Shown: piece after piece, positions 1-8,519 of the stretch
Position numbering within the stretch: the stretch's first letter is position 1
How the letters are laid out: every line of letters begins with the position of its first letter
From: Actinomadura rudentiformis
GTDB lineage: Bacteria; Actinomycetota; Actinomycetes; Streptosporangiales; Streptosporangiaceae
Reading direction: 5' to 3'
Assembly: GCF_008923185.1 (NCBI RefSeq)
Contig: NZ_WBMT01000029.1
Coordinates: 1 to 64,000, forward strand
DNA: 64,000 nucleotides
Notes under the pieces: model-generated
Databases searched by the model: none
Seen by the model: only the letters and a program-made list of their open reading frames with translations
What the model was told of the DNA's origin: nothing
Translations under genes and position numbers: made by a program

Positions 1-87
1 ACCAACGTGACCGGCACGACCCGCGGATGGAAGGCCGCGTTGAACGCACTTTCGCTGCACTACGGCGACCGCATCACCCTGAACTAA
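1..87 (+). CDS. C-terminal end of an unknown protein (partial)
   Basis: The first frame of the window is open from base 1 and ends at a TAA at 85-87, giving 28 residues that finish in HYGDRITLN. The start lies outside the window. The GC-rich third positions look like real coding sequence. The family cannot be named from 28 residues. The following 264 bases to the next gene hold no frame I can support. Confidence 0.5.
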   Translation, partial: TNVTGTTRGWKAALNALSLHYGDRITLN

Positions 88-351
88 CAGCGATCACCAC
101 GCCACCCACAGATTTTCAGACAGTCCCGGACGGCACTCCCGCCTTCGGGCCACGGCCGGGCTTGCCACGCGGATGCGAGGGCATCGGCGATGCACGTGAC
201 CAAGGTCGGCAGGCTGGTCAGCGCCCCAAGGTCTGTGATCCATCCACTCGGTCGGTTGGTGGCGTGTGATCGGCCGAACGGGGTTGACCTCGATTGTGGT
301 TGAGGTTGAAGACTCTCCTGTGCTGGATCGAGTCTTTGGGGAGTGGTGTGC

Positions 352-1323
352 ATGCGCGTCGTACAGGCGGTGGATTTCGGGGGTCCTGAGGTGCTCGTTC
401 CCGGCGAGACACCCGATCCGGTCGCGGGGCCGGGACAGGTGGTGGTCGAGGTCTCGGTGGCGGGGATCACGTTCGTGGAGACGCAGATCCGGCGTGGTGT
501 CGACAAGTGGCACGCCAAGCCTGAGTTGCCTTACGTGCCAGGCGGGCTGGTGGCCGGCCGGGTGGCTTCGCTGGGGGAGGGCGTGGAGTCGAGCTGGCTG
601 GGACGGCGCGTCCTGGCCGACACCGGGGAGACCGGTGGGTTCGCCGAACGGGCCGTAGCCGACGTTGGGGAACTGATCCCGGTCCCTGAAGGGCTTGGTC
701 TTCCTGAGGCCGCTGCCTTGCACACCGACGGCAGCACCGCGCTGGGGCTGGTCGAGGCTGCCCGTGTCCGTTCTGGAGAGTGGGTGCTGGTCGAGGCGGC
801 GGCCGGTGGCGTGGGCAGCATGCTGGTGCAGCTAGCCCGGTTGGCCGGCGCCAAGGTCGTCGGGGCCGCGCGCGGCGCGCGCAAGCTGGATCTGGTCCGC
901 GAGTTGGGCGCCGAGGCCGTGGTCGACTACTCCGAACCCGACTGGACCGAGCAGGTCCTCAAGGCGACCGACGGCGTGGGTCCCGATGTGGTGTTCGACG
1001 GGGTCGGCGGGCCGACAGGGCAGGCCGCGTTCGAGGTGACGGCCCGCAACGGCCGGTTCTCGATCCACGGCGCCTCCAGCGGCCGGCCCACGGTGATCGA
1101 GCCCGCGCAGGCGGAGCTGCGGGGCGTGGAGGTGATCGGGCTTGAGCAGCTGTTCGGGTTCGGGCCGAAGATGGGCCAATGGGCCGAGCAGATGATGGCC
1201 GAAGCGGCTGCCGGCCGGATACGCCCGGTCATCGGGCAGACCTACCCGCTCGAACGCGCCGCAGATGCGCACGCGGCGATCGAGACCCGCAGCGCCCTGG
1301 GTAAGACCCTGCTCCTGATCTAA
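352..1323 (+). CDS. Zinc-binding dehydrogenase / quinone oxidoreductase family (MDR)
   Basis: This 323-residue protein is a medium-chain dehydrogenase/reductase of the NADPH:quinone reductase type. The N-terminal GroES-like half (about residues 20-110) carries the usual glycine pattern, and the Rossmann half has the cofactor loop AAAGGVGSMLVQLA near residue 150. The structural zinc cysteines of classical alcohol dehydrogenases are absent, as is usual for quinone reductases. I chose the ATG at 352 because GGGGAG lies eight bases upstream; a GTG at 343 is also in frame. Likely a cytosolic NADPH-dependent reductase of quinones or enones; the substrate is unknown. The gene stands alone and is followed by a hairpin at 1457-1490. 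Confidence 0.85.
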   Translation: MRVVQAVDFGGPEVLVPGETPDPVAGPGQVVVEVSVAGITFVETQIRRGVDKWHAKPELPYVPGGLVAGRVASLGEGVESSWLGRRVLADTGETGGFAERAVADVGELIPVPEGLGLPEAAALHTDGSTALGLVEAARVRSGEWVLVEAAAGGVGSMLVQLARLAGAKVVGAARGARKLDLVRELGAEAVVDYSEPDWTEQVLKATDGVGPDVVFDGVGGPTGQAAFEVTARNGRFSIHGASSGRPTVIEPAQAELRGVEVIGLEQLFGFGPKMGQWAEQMMAEAAAGRIRPVIGQTYPLERAADAHAAIETRSALGKTLLLI

Positions 1324-1456
1324 GACTTCGTCGAATCCTGGGTCAGCTCAGGCGGAGTCAGACGGCGGAGGGCCGGTGCGGGCAGGGGGGATGATCTCAG
1401 GGATAGGTCAGTCCCCGGACAGAGGGCGCGGGTGTTCGCTTCGCGCCTTGCAGGTG

Positions 1457-1490
1457 GCCGCCCCGGGACCCGGCCGGGTACCGGGGCGGC
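1457..1490. terminator. Bidirectional hairpin between converging genes
   Basis: A perfect 10-base inverted repeat (1457-1466 and 1481-1490) encloses a second short palindrome, giving a long GC stem. It lies between the dehydrogenase and the converging small secreted-protein gene, where a shared terminator would sit. There is no long T tract, which is common in actinomycetes. Confidence 0.55.
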
Positions 1491-1515
1491 ATGTGTGTGG
1501 TTATGCGGTGTGCGA

Positions 1516-1773
1516 TTACTTGGCGCCGATGTTGGTCTTGGAGCTGAGGTCGTTCTTGGTCGCCAGTTTGTCGACGGCCTTGGTGATGGCGCTCACGTCC
1601 AGGCTGCTCAGGGGGTTCTTGAGGTCGGCCTTGCTCACGGTATCGGTGTCCAGCAGTTGCTTTTCGGGCGCCGGTGCGGCGTGCGCGGCGGGGGGTGACA
1701 GAAGCAGGGCGCCAGCGGCGAGGGGGGTGGTGATCAGCGTGGCAAGCGCCGCGCTGCGGCAGCCCCACATCAT
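1516..1773 (-). CDS. Small secreted protein
   Basis: An 85-residue product with a clear signal peptide: basic start, hydrophobic core ATLITTPLAAGALLL and an AHA-A cleavage site. The mature part is only about 50 residues, rich in Asp, Lys, Ser and Leu, and ends in KTNIGAK. No family is recognised. The ATG at 1773 is used here, but a GTG at 1788 (start VNNYKMMWG) is equally possible because neither has a convincing ribosome-binding site; translation could be leaderless. The protein is probably released or wall-associated, with unknown function. Confidence 0.6.
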   Translation of the reverse strand: MMWGCRSAALATLITTPLAAGALLLSPPAAHAAPAPEKQLLDTDTVSKADLKNPLSSLDVSAITKAVDKLATKNDLSSKTNIGAK

Positions 1774-1979
1774 CTTGTAGTTGTTCACATACGGACAGTA
1801 GCGACGGTTGGGGTCGTGTGACCACCGATCAGGCCAGTTCCGCGTACCTCTTCGCTCGTGCCAGGACCTTCCCAGGGCCTGGCAGGACAAGTCGTACGGC
1901 GGCATCAACCGATCGGCTGATGGCAGGACGAGCGGCTCGGGCGATGTGGGGGCGCGGTGCCCGGGGCGATCCTCGAACC

Positions 1980-2885
1980 ATGGCGATCATCGAAGTCAAC
2001 GGCCTGCGCAAGGCCTACGGCGGGCGTCCCGTGGTGGACGGCGTCTCGTTCGCCGTCGAGGAGGGGGAGATCTTCGGGATCCTCGGCCCGAACGGCGCCG
2101 GCAAGACCACGACCGTCGAATGCCTGGAGGGTCTGCGCGAGCCCGACGCAGGCGCCGTCTGTGTCGCCGGCTTCGACCCGCGTACCGGCCGTGACGAGCT
2201 CACCAGGATCCTCGGCGTCCAGCTTCAGGAGAGCGAACTCCAGGAGAAGCTGACCGTACGGGAGGCCCTGGAGCTCTACAGCGCCTTCTACCCCGACCCG
2301 GCCGGTTGGCGTGAACTCGCCGAACGCCTCGGCCTTACCGGCAAGCTCACCACCCGCTTCGGCAAGCTGTCCGGCGGCCAGAAGCAGCGCCTCTTCATCG
2401 CGCTCGCCCTCATTGGCCGTCCCAGGGTCGTCGTCCTGGACGAGCTGACCACCGGACTCGACCCGCGCGCCCGCCGCGACACCTGGAAGCTGATCGAGGA
2501 GGTCCGCGACTCCGGCGTCACCGTTCTGCTGGTCACGCACTTCATGGAGGAGGCCCAGCGGCTCTGTGACCGGATCGCGGTGTTCAAGCAGGGCCGCGTC
2601 GCCGCCCTCGACACTCCCTCTGGCCTGATCCGCCGCAGTGCAGGCGGCACCGTGATCTCTTTCGCTCCGTCCCGGTCCCTCGACGACGGCGACCTGGCCG
2701 AACTGCCCGACGCCCAGACCATCGAACGCCGGAACGGCCATCTCACCATCCACGGCACCGACACGACCGTCAACGCGGTCATCTCCCTGCTCGCCCGACG
2801 CCAGATCACCGCCCACCAGCTGCGGGTCACCGACTCCACGCTGGACGACGCCTTCCTCGAACTCACCGAAGACCGGGAGAACTGA
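1980..2885 (+). CDS. ABC transporter ATP-binding protein (drug/ABC-2 exporter type)
   Basis: A 301-residue ATPase with Walker A GPNGAGKTTT (about residues 37-46), signature LSGGQKQR, Walker B VVLDELTTGLD and the switch histidine in LLVTHFMEEA. The C-terminal 80 residues resemble the regulatory tail of DrrA/CcmA-type exporter ATPases. It starts at the ATG at 1980; upstream in-frame codons are not conserved-looking. The permease gene begins two bases after its stop, followed by a histidine kinase and response regulator, so the four genes form one operon. The role is inferred as export of a drug, lipid or peptide controlled by the linked two-component system. Confidence 0.93.
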   Translation: MAIIEVNGLRKAYGGRPVVDGVSFAVEEGEIFGILGPNGAGKTTTVECLEGLREPDAGAVCVAGFDPRTGRDELTRILGVQLQESELQEKLTVREALELYSAFYPDPAGWRELAERLGLTGKLTTRFGKLSGGQKQRLFIALALIGRPRVVVLDELTTGLDPRARRDTWKLIEEVRDSGVTVLLVTHFMEEAQRLCDRIAVFKQGRVAALDTPSGLIRRSAGGTVISFAPSRSLDDGDLAELPDAQTIERRNGHLTIHGTDTTVNAVISLLARRQITAHQLRVTDSTLDDAFLELTEDREN

Positions 2886-2886
2886 C

Positions 2887-3627
2887 GTGTCCGCGTCCAC
2901 CGCCGTCCTCAAGGCAGAACTCCGGCTCTTCGGCCGCGAGCCGTTCAGCCTCTTCTGGATCGTCGCCTTCCCCACGGTCCTGCTGACGATCCTCGGCCTG
3001 ATCCCGTCGTTCCGGGAACCCGACGCCGGTCTCGGCGGGAGCCGGGTCATCGACCTGTACGTCCCGGTCAACGTGCTGCTCGCCATGATCATGGCCGGGG
3101 TCCAGGCGTTGCCGCCCGTTCTGTCCGGCTACCGCGAACGCGGCATCCTGCGCCGCATGTCCACCACGCCCGTACGGCCCGCTTCGCTGCTGACCGCGCA
3201 GATCGTCCTGCACTTCGCGGCCGCCCTGGGCTCGGCGCTGCTGGTCATCGGCGTCGGCCGGCTCGCCTTCGACGTGGCGCTGCCCGGGCAGATTCCGGGT
3301 TACCTGCTGGCGCTCATCCTCGGTGCCCTCAGCGCGCTCGCGCTGGGCGCGACGGTCACCGCGGTCACGCCCACCACCAAGGCCACCACCGTGGTCGGCT
3401 CGATCGTCTTCTTCCCGATGATGTTTCTCGCGGGCGTCTGGGTGCCCGTTCAGGCCATGCCCGAAGCGCTGCGGGGCATCGTCGAGTACTTCCCGTTCGG
3501 CGCCGCGTCCCAGGCCCTCAACCAGGCTGCGGAGGGCGCCTGGCCTGACTGGACGCACCTCGGCGTCACCATTGCCTGGGCCGCTGTGCTGATCGCCGCC
3601 GCCGTGCGCTGGTTCCGGTGGGAATAG
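2887..3627 (+). CDS. ABC-2 type transporter permease
   Basis: This 246-residue membrane protein has six hydrophobic segments and the ABC-2 layout: a cytoplasmic N-terminus, a segment at FWIVAFPTVLLTILGLI, the coupling-helix region YRERGILRRMSTTPVRP between segments two and three, and a C-terminal segment before RWFRWE. It starts with GTG two bases after the ATPase stop, so translation is probably coupled. It should dimerise and pair with the preceding ATPase to form an exporter. The substrate cannot be told from sequence. Confidence 0.9.
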   Translation: MSASTAVLKAELRLFGREPFSLFWIVAFPTVLLTILGLIPSFREPDAGLGGSRVIDLYVPVNVLLAMIMAGVQALPPVLSGYRERGILRRMSTTPVRPASLLTAQIVLHFAAALGSALLVIGVGRLAFDVALPGQIPGYLLALILGALSALALGATVTAVTPTTKATTVVGSIVFFPMMFLAGVWVPVQAMPEALRGIVEYFPFGAASQALNQAAEGAWPDWTHLGVTIAWAAVLIAAAVRWFRWE

Positions 3628-3641
3628 GACAAAATTCTTCA

Positions 3642-4799
3642 ATGGCGACGATCCAGGAGCAGTGGGAACGGTTCTTCCGCTGGGGACCGTTCGGCCTGCT
3701 GCTCCTCGCGACCCTCCTGGCGCTGACCATCAGGGAACTCGTCATGTCGCCCGCGGAGCAGGAGATGGCCGCGGCTCTCGGCCTCACCGCGCTGGTCCTG
3801 CAGGTGCTCCACCTCACCGCAAGGATCCCGGGCCCCATCTACTACTGGACCCGCACCGGCCTCGCCTTCGTCCTCTCCTGGCTGAACCCTTTCTTCTGCG
3901 TATACGCCGTACTCGGGTACTTCGACTCCCAGCGCTACGTGACCCGCCGTTGGGCCTTGACCGGAACGCTGGTCACGGCGGTCACCATGTCCGGCGCCGA
4001 AGCGGGCGGCCTCCCGCCGAAGAGCGCCGCCCATGTGGCCGTCTTCGGCGGCCTCTTCCTCCTGAACGCCACGCTCATCTTCATCTTCGGCGGCCTCGCC
4101 GACCGAGAGGCCGAGCGGACCCGCGTCCAGGAGGAGACCATCGCCGAGCTTGAACGGACCAACGCCCGCCTGGAACAGGCCCTCGCTGAGAACGCCGGTC
4201 TCCAGGCCCAGCTCCTCGTCCAGGCTCGCGAGGCCGGCGTCAGCGACGAACGCCGCCGCCTGGCCGCCGAGATCCACGACACCATCGCCCAGGGCCTGAC
4301 GGGCATCATCACCCAGCTCCAGGCCGCGGAGGAGAACGAGCACGTCCGCCGCGCCACCGACCTCGCCCGCGAGAGCCTCCGCGAGGCCCGCCGCTCCGTA
4401 CAGGACCTCGCGCCCACCCACCTTGAACACGACACGCTCCCTGAGGCCCTCAAGAAGGTCACCGACCGCAGGGCCCACCTCACCATCACCGGAACGGCGG
4501 AACCCCTGCACGAGGAACTCGAGGCCACGCTCCTGCGCATCGCCCAAGAGGCCCTCGCCAACGCCGCCCGCCACGCGCACGCGAACCGCATCGGCGTGAC
4601 CCTTTCCTACATGGACGACGAAGTGACCCTCGACATCCGCGACGACGGCCGCGGCTTCACAGGCCCCTCCTCCTCTGGTTTCGGATTGACCGCCATGCGT
4701 GAACGCGCTGAACGCGTCGCCGGCACCCTGGAGATCGAGTCGGAACCCGGCCGGGGCACGGCCGTCTCCGCCCGCGTACCGTTGATCCGCCATGGCTGA
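3642..4799 (+). CDS. Sensor histidine kinase, DesK/NarL class (HisKA_3)
   Basis: A 385-residue kinase with about five membrane helices in the first 160 residues, a coiled coil rich in Glu, Arg and Ala, then the HisKA_3 dimerisation domain with the phospho-acceptor His212 in AEIHDTIAQG. The ATPase domain has the N box around EALANAARHA and the G1 box DIRDDGRGF. There is no large extracytoplasmic loop, so it probably senses a membrane-linked signal, as DesK or LiaS types do. The ATG at 3642 is chosen; a GTG at 3618 would overlap the permease gene. Its stop overlaps the response-regulator start by eight bases. Confidence 0.92.
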   Translation: MATIQEQWERFFRWGPFGLLLLATLLALTIRELVMSPAEQEMAAALGLTALVLQVLHLTARIPGPIYYWTRTGLAFVLSWLNPFFCVYAVLGYFDSQRYVTRRWALTGTLVTAVTMSGAEAGGLPPKSAAHVAVFGGLFLLNATLIFIFGGLADREAERTRVQEETIAELERTNARLEQALAENAGLQAQLLVQAREAGVSDERRRLAAEIHDTIAQGLTGIITQLQAAEENEHVRRATDLARESLREARRSVQDLAPTHLEHDTLPEALKKVTDRRAHLTITGTAEPLHEELEATLLRIAQEALANAARHAHANRIGVTLSYMDDEVTLDIRDDGRGFTGPSSSGFGLTAMRERAERVAGTLEIESEPGRGTAVSARVPLIRHG

Positions 4800-5418
4800 C
4801 ATCACCGTGCTGATCGTCGACGATCATCCCGTCGTCCGGGACGGCCTGCGCGGCATGTTCGCCGCGACCACCGGCTTCGAGGTCCTGGCCGAGGCCGCCG
4901 ACGGCCGCCAAGCCGTGGCCCTCGCTGAGGAGCTCCGCCCCGACGTCGTCCTCATGGACCTCCGGATGCCCGGCGGAGGAGGCGTGGAGGCCATCACCGA
5001 ACTCACCCGCCGCGGCCTGCCCTGCAAGGTCCTCGTCCTCACCACGTACGACACCGACACCGACACGATCCCGGCGATCGAGGCCGGCGCCACCGGCTAC
5101 CTCCTCAAGGACGCCCCTCGGGAGGATCTCTTCAACGCCGTCCGCGCCGCCGCCGAAGGCCGCACCGTCCTGTCCCCGGCCATCGCGTCCCGCCTGGTGT
5201 CCCGTGTACGCGAGCCCCGCAGCGAGTCGCTGAGCACCCGCGAACTGGAGGTCCTGCGCCTGGTGGCCCGCGGTACCAGCAACCGGGAGATCGCCACCGA
5301 GCTCTTCATCAGCGAGGCCACGGTCAAGACCCACCTCACGCACATCTACGCGAAACTGGACGTCAAAGACCGAGCCGCAGCAGTAGCCACCGCCTACGAC
5401 AAGCACCTACTGCCCTAA
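4792..5418 (+). CDS. Response regulator, NarL/LuxR family
   Basis: A 208-residue regulator with a receiver domain (acidic pair at residues 10-11, phospho-acceptor Asp56 in LMDLRMPGG, conserved Lys in LLKDAP) and a C-terminal LuxR-type helix-turn-helix (about residues 145-200, LSTRELEVLRLVARG). It overlaps the kinase gene by eight bases and is its cognate partner. By family precedent it would activate the upstream ABC exporter operon. No binding site could be identified by eye. Confidence 0.93.
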   Translation: MADITVLIVDDHPVVRDGLRGMFAATTGFEVLAEAADGRQAVALAEELRPDVVLMDLRMPGGGGVEAITELTRRGLPCKVLVLTTYDTDTDTIPAIEAGATGYLLKDAPREDLFNAVRAAAEGRTVLSPAIASRLVSRVREPRSESLSTRELEVLRLVARGTSNREIATELFISEATVKTHLTHIYAKLDVKDRAAAVATAYDKHLLP

Positions 5419-6070
5419 GTGCCTGTCGCTGCCGGGGACTTTGAGAAAGGCGAGCTGAGTTGTGCGGCCGTAACAGCAGAGCCGCCAGTAGAAAGCTCGG
5501 CAGGCGATGCGTGCCCGCGTCGAGAGCACCATCAGCGAGTCCGGCCACGGCCATGGAACGCCCAATGCTGCTACTGCGGCCAGGACAAAGGCCACGTTCA
5601 GCACGTCCTCGCCCCCAACTGCGTTCAACGTCGAACGCATCAGCGCGCCTACCGCCCCCCGAACGCAGCCCCCGACGGCCTTACTCGTGGGGTCGGTGTC
5701 CTTCGCTGGGCGAGTCGGCTGCTGCTAGGTGGTGGGACGGGGTGGCCGTACGGCGCTGCGGGAGACCGCTGGACGGCGGGGTGGCTTTGGTTTGATAAGC
5801 GGCTGCCCGTCGCGTGGCGCCATCTGCTCCACGGTGCCTCCCGTGATCTGACTTGGCGTCCGACTCGCGGCGGGCGTGAACTGTGCGGTGCGGTCCAAGG
5901 TGAGGACACCACTCACGAAGCGGACAGCCAAGGCACCGCAAGCCCCACTGATCCTGCGCAACCTGCTCCTGTGGTGCCGCTCCCTGAGCCGTCAGCGCAT
6001 GGTGCGGTGGTTCAGGTACCCGGATGATCGCCCAGGACATACCTCGTACTCGAAGCCCGGCAGCCCTGGT
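5419..6070. other. Intergenic region, no supported gene
   Basis: About 650 bases between the response regulator and a converging secreted-protein gene. A 77-codon frame on the minus strand (5407-5640) has one hydrophobic stretch (residues about 14-32) and could be a small membrane protein, but it has no ribosome-binding site and only moderate GC at third positions. Other frames lack codon bias and family resemblance. The region may be decayed sequence. Confidence 0.4.
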
Positions 6071-6934
6071 TCAGGGAACGCAGATGGCGTACGCGGTAAC
6101 GCTCCAGGGGTCGGGTGAACCGGCGCCTGCCGTTTCCCGTCCGGTCGCCGTGACGCTGGTGAGCGCCGCGTTCGGGATGATGCGCTCGCGGACGAGCGAG
6201 TTGGTGTCGGGGAAGCCTCCGATTGAGGCGCTGCCCGCGTGCACACGGGTGCCCGCCGGGCAGGTGGCGGTGGCCGACTTGGGCGTCGTGGAGTCGTTCG
6301 CGGAAGAGCCGTAGACCACGGTGCGGCCCGGGATCGGATTCGCGCAGACTGCGACAGAGGTGATGGTCCAGGTTCCCGGGTAGCCGCTGTCATCGGGCAC
6401 CGCTGGGGTGAGGACCTCAGCCGGGTCGAAGGGGTTGCTGCCGAGCAGCATCACCTGTCCCTGGCCGTTGTTGATTTGGCCGCCCATGCCGATGATGTGC
6501 TTGCCGCTCGGACAGAACGCCGAGGTGTACGTCACGCCCGGCGAGCCGGGTCCGGTGCCGGCGACGTACTGCAATCCTGCCGGGGCCGAACCGCAGATGG
6601 CGTAGGCCCTGATCTGCCAGGCACCGCTGTATCCAGTGTCGTCCTCGTGCGCGTCGACCCGATAGCCGCTCAGCGTGGCGGTCGGCCGCAGGCCGATGAA
6701 CACCACCTCGCCGCCCCCGTTGATGATCTCGCCGCCTCCGCCGAGCACCGTGGTGCCGGCCGGGCACGCGGCCGTGGCGGCCTTGGCCGTCGACGAATCG
6801 CCGACCGTGGTCGCGCTGACCATCTGCAGATTCGGCACCGCCTGTGCCGGTGTCGAGATGACCACTTGGATCGCCATCAAGGCGAAGAATGCTGCGATCA
6901 GGGATACCGAGCGAATCAGGTGGTGGCGGGCCAC
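6071..6934 (-). CDS. Secreted protein with three internal repeats
   Basis: A 287-residue exported protein with a signal peptide (about residues 1-32, ending TPAQA-V). The mature part is three copies of a roughly 80-residue module. Each begins with a Cys-Pro-Ala/Ser-Gly turn (ACPAGTTVLGGGGEI, FCPSGKHIIGMGGQI, TCPAGTRVHAGSASI), passes through a Tyr/Trp core and ends in AYAIC or VAVC, so each module probably closes one disulfide. This resembles small all-beta actinomycete extracellular proteins of unknown function. The gene is alone, on the strand opposite the response regulator. Confidence 0.85.
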   Translation of the reverse strand: MARHHLIRSVSLIAAFFALMAIQVVISTPAQAVPNLQMVSATTVGDSSTAKAATAACPAGTTVLGGGGEIINGGGEVVFIGLRPTATLSGYRVDAHEDDTGYSGAWQIRAYAICGSAPAGLQYVAGTGPGSPGVTYTSAFCPSGKHIIGMGGQINNGQGQVMLLGSNPFDPAEVLTPAVPDDSGYPGTWTITSVAVCANPIPGRTVVYGSSANDSTTPKSATATCPAGTRVHAGSASIGGFPDTNSLVRERIIPNAALTSVTATGRETAGAGSPDPWSVTAYAICVP

Positions 6935-7186
6935 GGTTCTCTCCGGTTCTCTCCACCCGGTGATTGGGCGTGTGCACCCATGGTCGACTGGGCCGGTTTG
7001 TCCGCCAAGGCCGTCCGAAGGCCGGATTGCGCCGCGGTCCGCTCCCTCGACCCGGCAACGGCTTGATGGGGGAGTGGTGATCGCACAGCGCGGGCCGAGG
7101 GCCTGGACGTCGGCCGCCGCATCTCCCAGGGCCCCGCACCCGCGCGAACTCGCCCTATGTCAGAACGAGCACGCACGCTGTGACCG

Positions 7187-7320
7187 GGCATCGCTGGGTA
7201 CCGCGCGGACACGCTGGCGGATCCTCACCGGCCTCGGCCAGCTTGCGGAGGCCGAGCCGGACGTGGGCCATGCCCGCGTCCGCTACCGGCAAGCCCTCGC
7301 CATCGTGCGCGTACGCGACA
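7187..7320 (+). pseudogene. Possible remnant of a TPR-repeat protein
   Basis: The plus frame here reads like one and a half tetratricopeptide repeats (RILTGLGQLAEAEPDVGHA, then RYRQALAIV). It has no start, no further repeats, and the frame breaks down into unrelated sequence after about 7320. The whole stretch from 6935 to 7625 has no other frame I can support. I read it as a decayed fragment of a TPR regulator or chaperone gene; a chance match is possible. Confidence 0.35.
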
Positions 7321-7625
7321 AAACGCCCCCGACGACGAGTAAGACGGGCCACCGTCTACGCACGCAGGGCGTCAGTGCTGGTCGGCAACGTCCAGCGATG
7401 CGTTGCCCGTGAGGTCTCGCGTACTCGCTCCGCGGCGGCGGGCCCTGGTACGCGGTCTGATGAGCTGGCGCGGTGAGGAATCGCTGGATCAGGTGGTGCT
7501 TGTGCGATCGAGGGCGGCTGTGTAGGCGACCTGCAATTGGGTTGTGACGGTGGAGCCGTTCGGTGGCGGGCCGCAAGGACCGCGCCAGGCGCAAGGGGCT
7601 CGCCACGTTGGCGAAGCCATTCGGG

Positions 7626-8273
7626 CTAGCGTCCGGCGGGCGTCTTCGCGAGTTCCTCCGCGATGACCGACTGCAGTTCCTCGATCGACAACGCGCCGCT
7701 CACGATGGTTCCTTTGTTAAAGCGGAAGGCCGGAACGCCGTGAATTCCAGCGCGACGTGCCTCTGTCTCATCGCGGCGGACGGCGTCGCCGAACGTTCCG
7801 CTGTTCAGCATCGTTCTGGTTTCGGTCTCGTCCAGTCCACCCCGGCTGCCGAGTACGCACAACGTGTCGCGGTCGGCGATGTCCAGCGTGGTCGCCACGA
7901 ACGCGTGCGACACCAGTTCCCGCACTTCCTTGCCCCGCCCCTTCGAGTCGGCGAAGTGCAGCAGCCGGTGTGCGTCGAACGAGTTCGCGGCGCGTGATTC
8001 CGTCATCCGGTAGTCCAGTCCGACCTCGGCGGCGGCTTCGGCGATGAACCGCAACGTCTGCAGCACCCGGGGCTTTGGCATTCCCAGTACGGCCTGCATG
8101 TACTCGGGCACTGAATACCGGCCCTGTTCGGGACCGTTCGGATTGAGCTCGAAGCTCCGGTGCCGCACTGCGATGTCGGCTACGCCGTCGAACTTGCGAA
8201 CCGCCGCTTCGAACTTGCGCTTACCAATCCAGCACCATGGGCAAACGATGTCCGACCAGATCTCCACCTGCAT
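7626..8273 (-). CDS. DsbA family thiol oxidoreductase (FrnE-like)
   Basis: A 215-residue thioredoxin-fold protein beginning with the beta strand EIWSDIVCPWCW, where Cys11-Pro-Trp-Cys14 is the redox active site. A helical insertion and the cis-proline loop GIHGVPAFRF near residue 175 follow, as in the cytosolic DsbA/FrnE and 2-hydroxychromene-2-carboxylate isomerase group. There is no signal peptide, so it acts in the cytoplasm, probably in disulfide or electrophile metabolism. The ATG at 8273 has GGGAAG upstream. A 37-base palindromic element 162 bases upstream (8435-8471) matches sites in the MarR cluster near 42.2-42.8 kb. Confidence 0.88.
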   Translation of the reverse strand: MQVEIWSDIVCPWCWIGKRKFEAAVRKFDGVADIAVRHRSFELNPNGPEQGRYSVPEYMQAVLGMPKPRVLQTLRFIAEAAAEVGLDYRMTESRAANSFDAHRLLHFADSKGRGKEVRELVSHAFVATTLDIADRDTLCVLGSRGGLDETETRTMLNSGTFGDAVRRDETEARRAGIHGVPAFRFNKGTIVSGALSIEELQSVIAEELAKTPAGR

Positions 8274-8434
8274 CTTAACGGCTTCCCTTTCCATGCCTGC
8301 AGCGCTCGACATTCCGCACATGGTCAGCCTCGACGTGCTCGCCGGAGCCCAGAGCGTCGCCGTTGGGGCATATGTCACAGGTGAAGCGCAGAGGGCTGCC
8401 CAACCCGACGTCCCTGGCCATGAGCATGAACTTG

Positions 8435-8471
8435 ATTCGTTCTACGAACGATATTAGTTCGTAGAACGAAT
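8435..8471. promoter_or_regulatory. Double-palindrome operator (TTCGTnnnACGAA pair)
   Basis: Two perfect 15-base arms (8435-8449 and 8457-8471) flank a 7-base spacer. Each arm contains the pseudo-palindrome TTCGTnnnACGAA, with centres at 8442 and 8464, 22 bases or about two helical turns apart. It lies upstream of the FrnE-like gene. The same motif with the same 22-base spacing occurs at 42746-42784 beside a MarR gene, so this is probably a distant site of that regulator. That link is inference. Confidence 0.7.
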
Positions 8472-8519
8472 TGCAAGGGTGTTGGAGCTGGGTGCGCGAT
8501 TCGGCCGGATCCGGTGAGA

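Noticed and set aside
1905..3092. 395-codon minus-strand frame opposite the ABC ATPase
   Set aside because: Antisense frame with no family features; Walker motifs are on the plus strand.
5407..5640. 77-codon minus-strand frame with one hydrophobic stretch
   Set aside because: No ribosome-binding site, weak third-position bias and overlap with the response-regulator end. Left as unassigned sequence.
8369..8400. TGTCACA as an ECF41 promoter near the FrnE gene
   Set aside because: No CGTC at the required 16-base distance, and no gene starts downstream on that strand.
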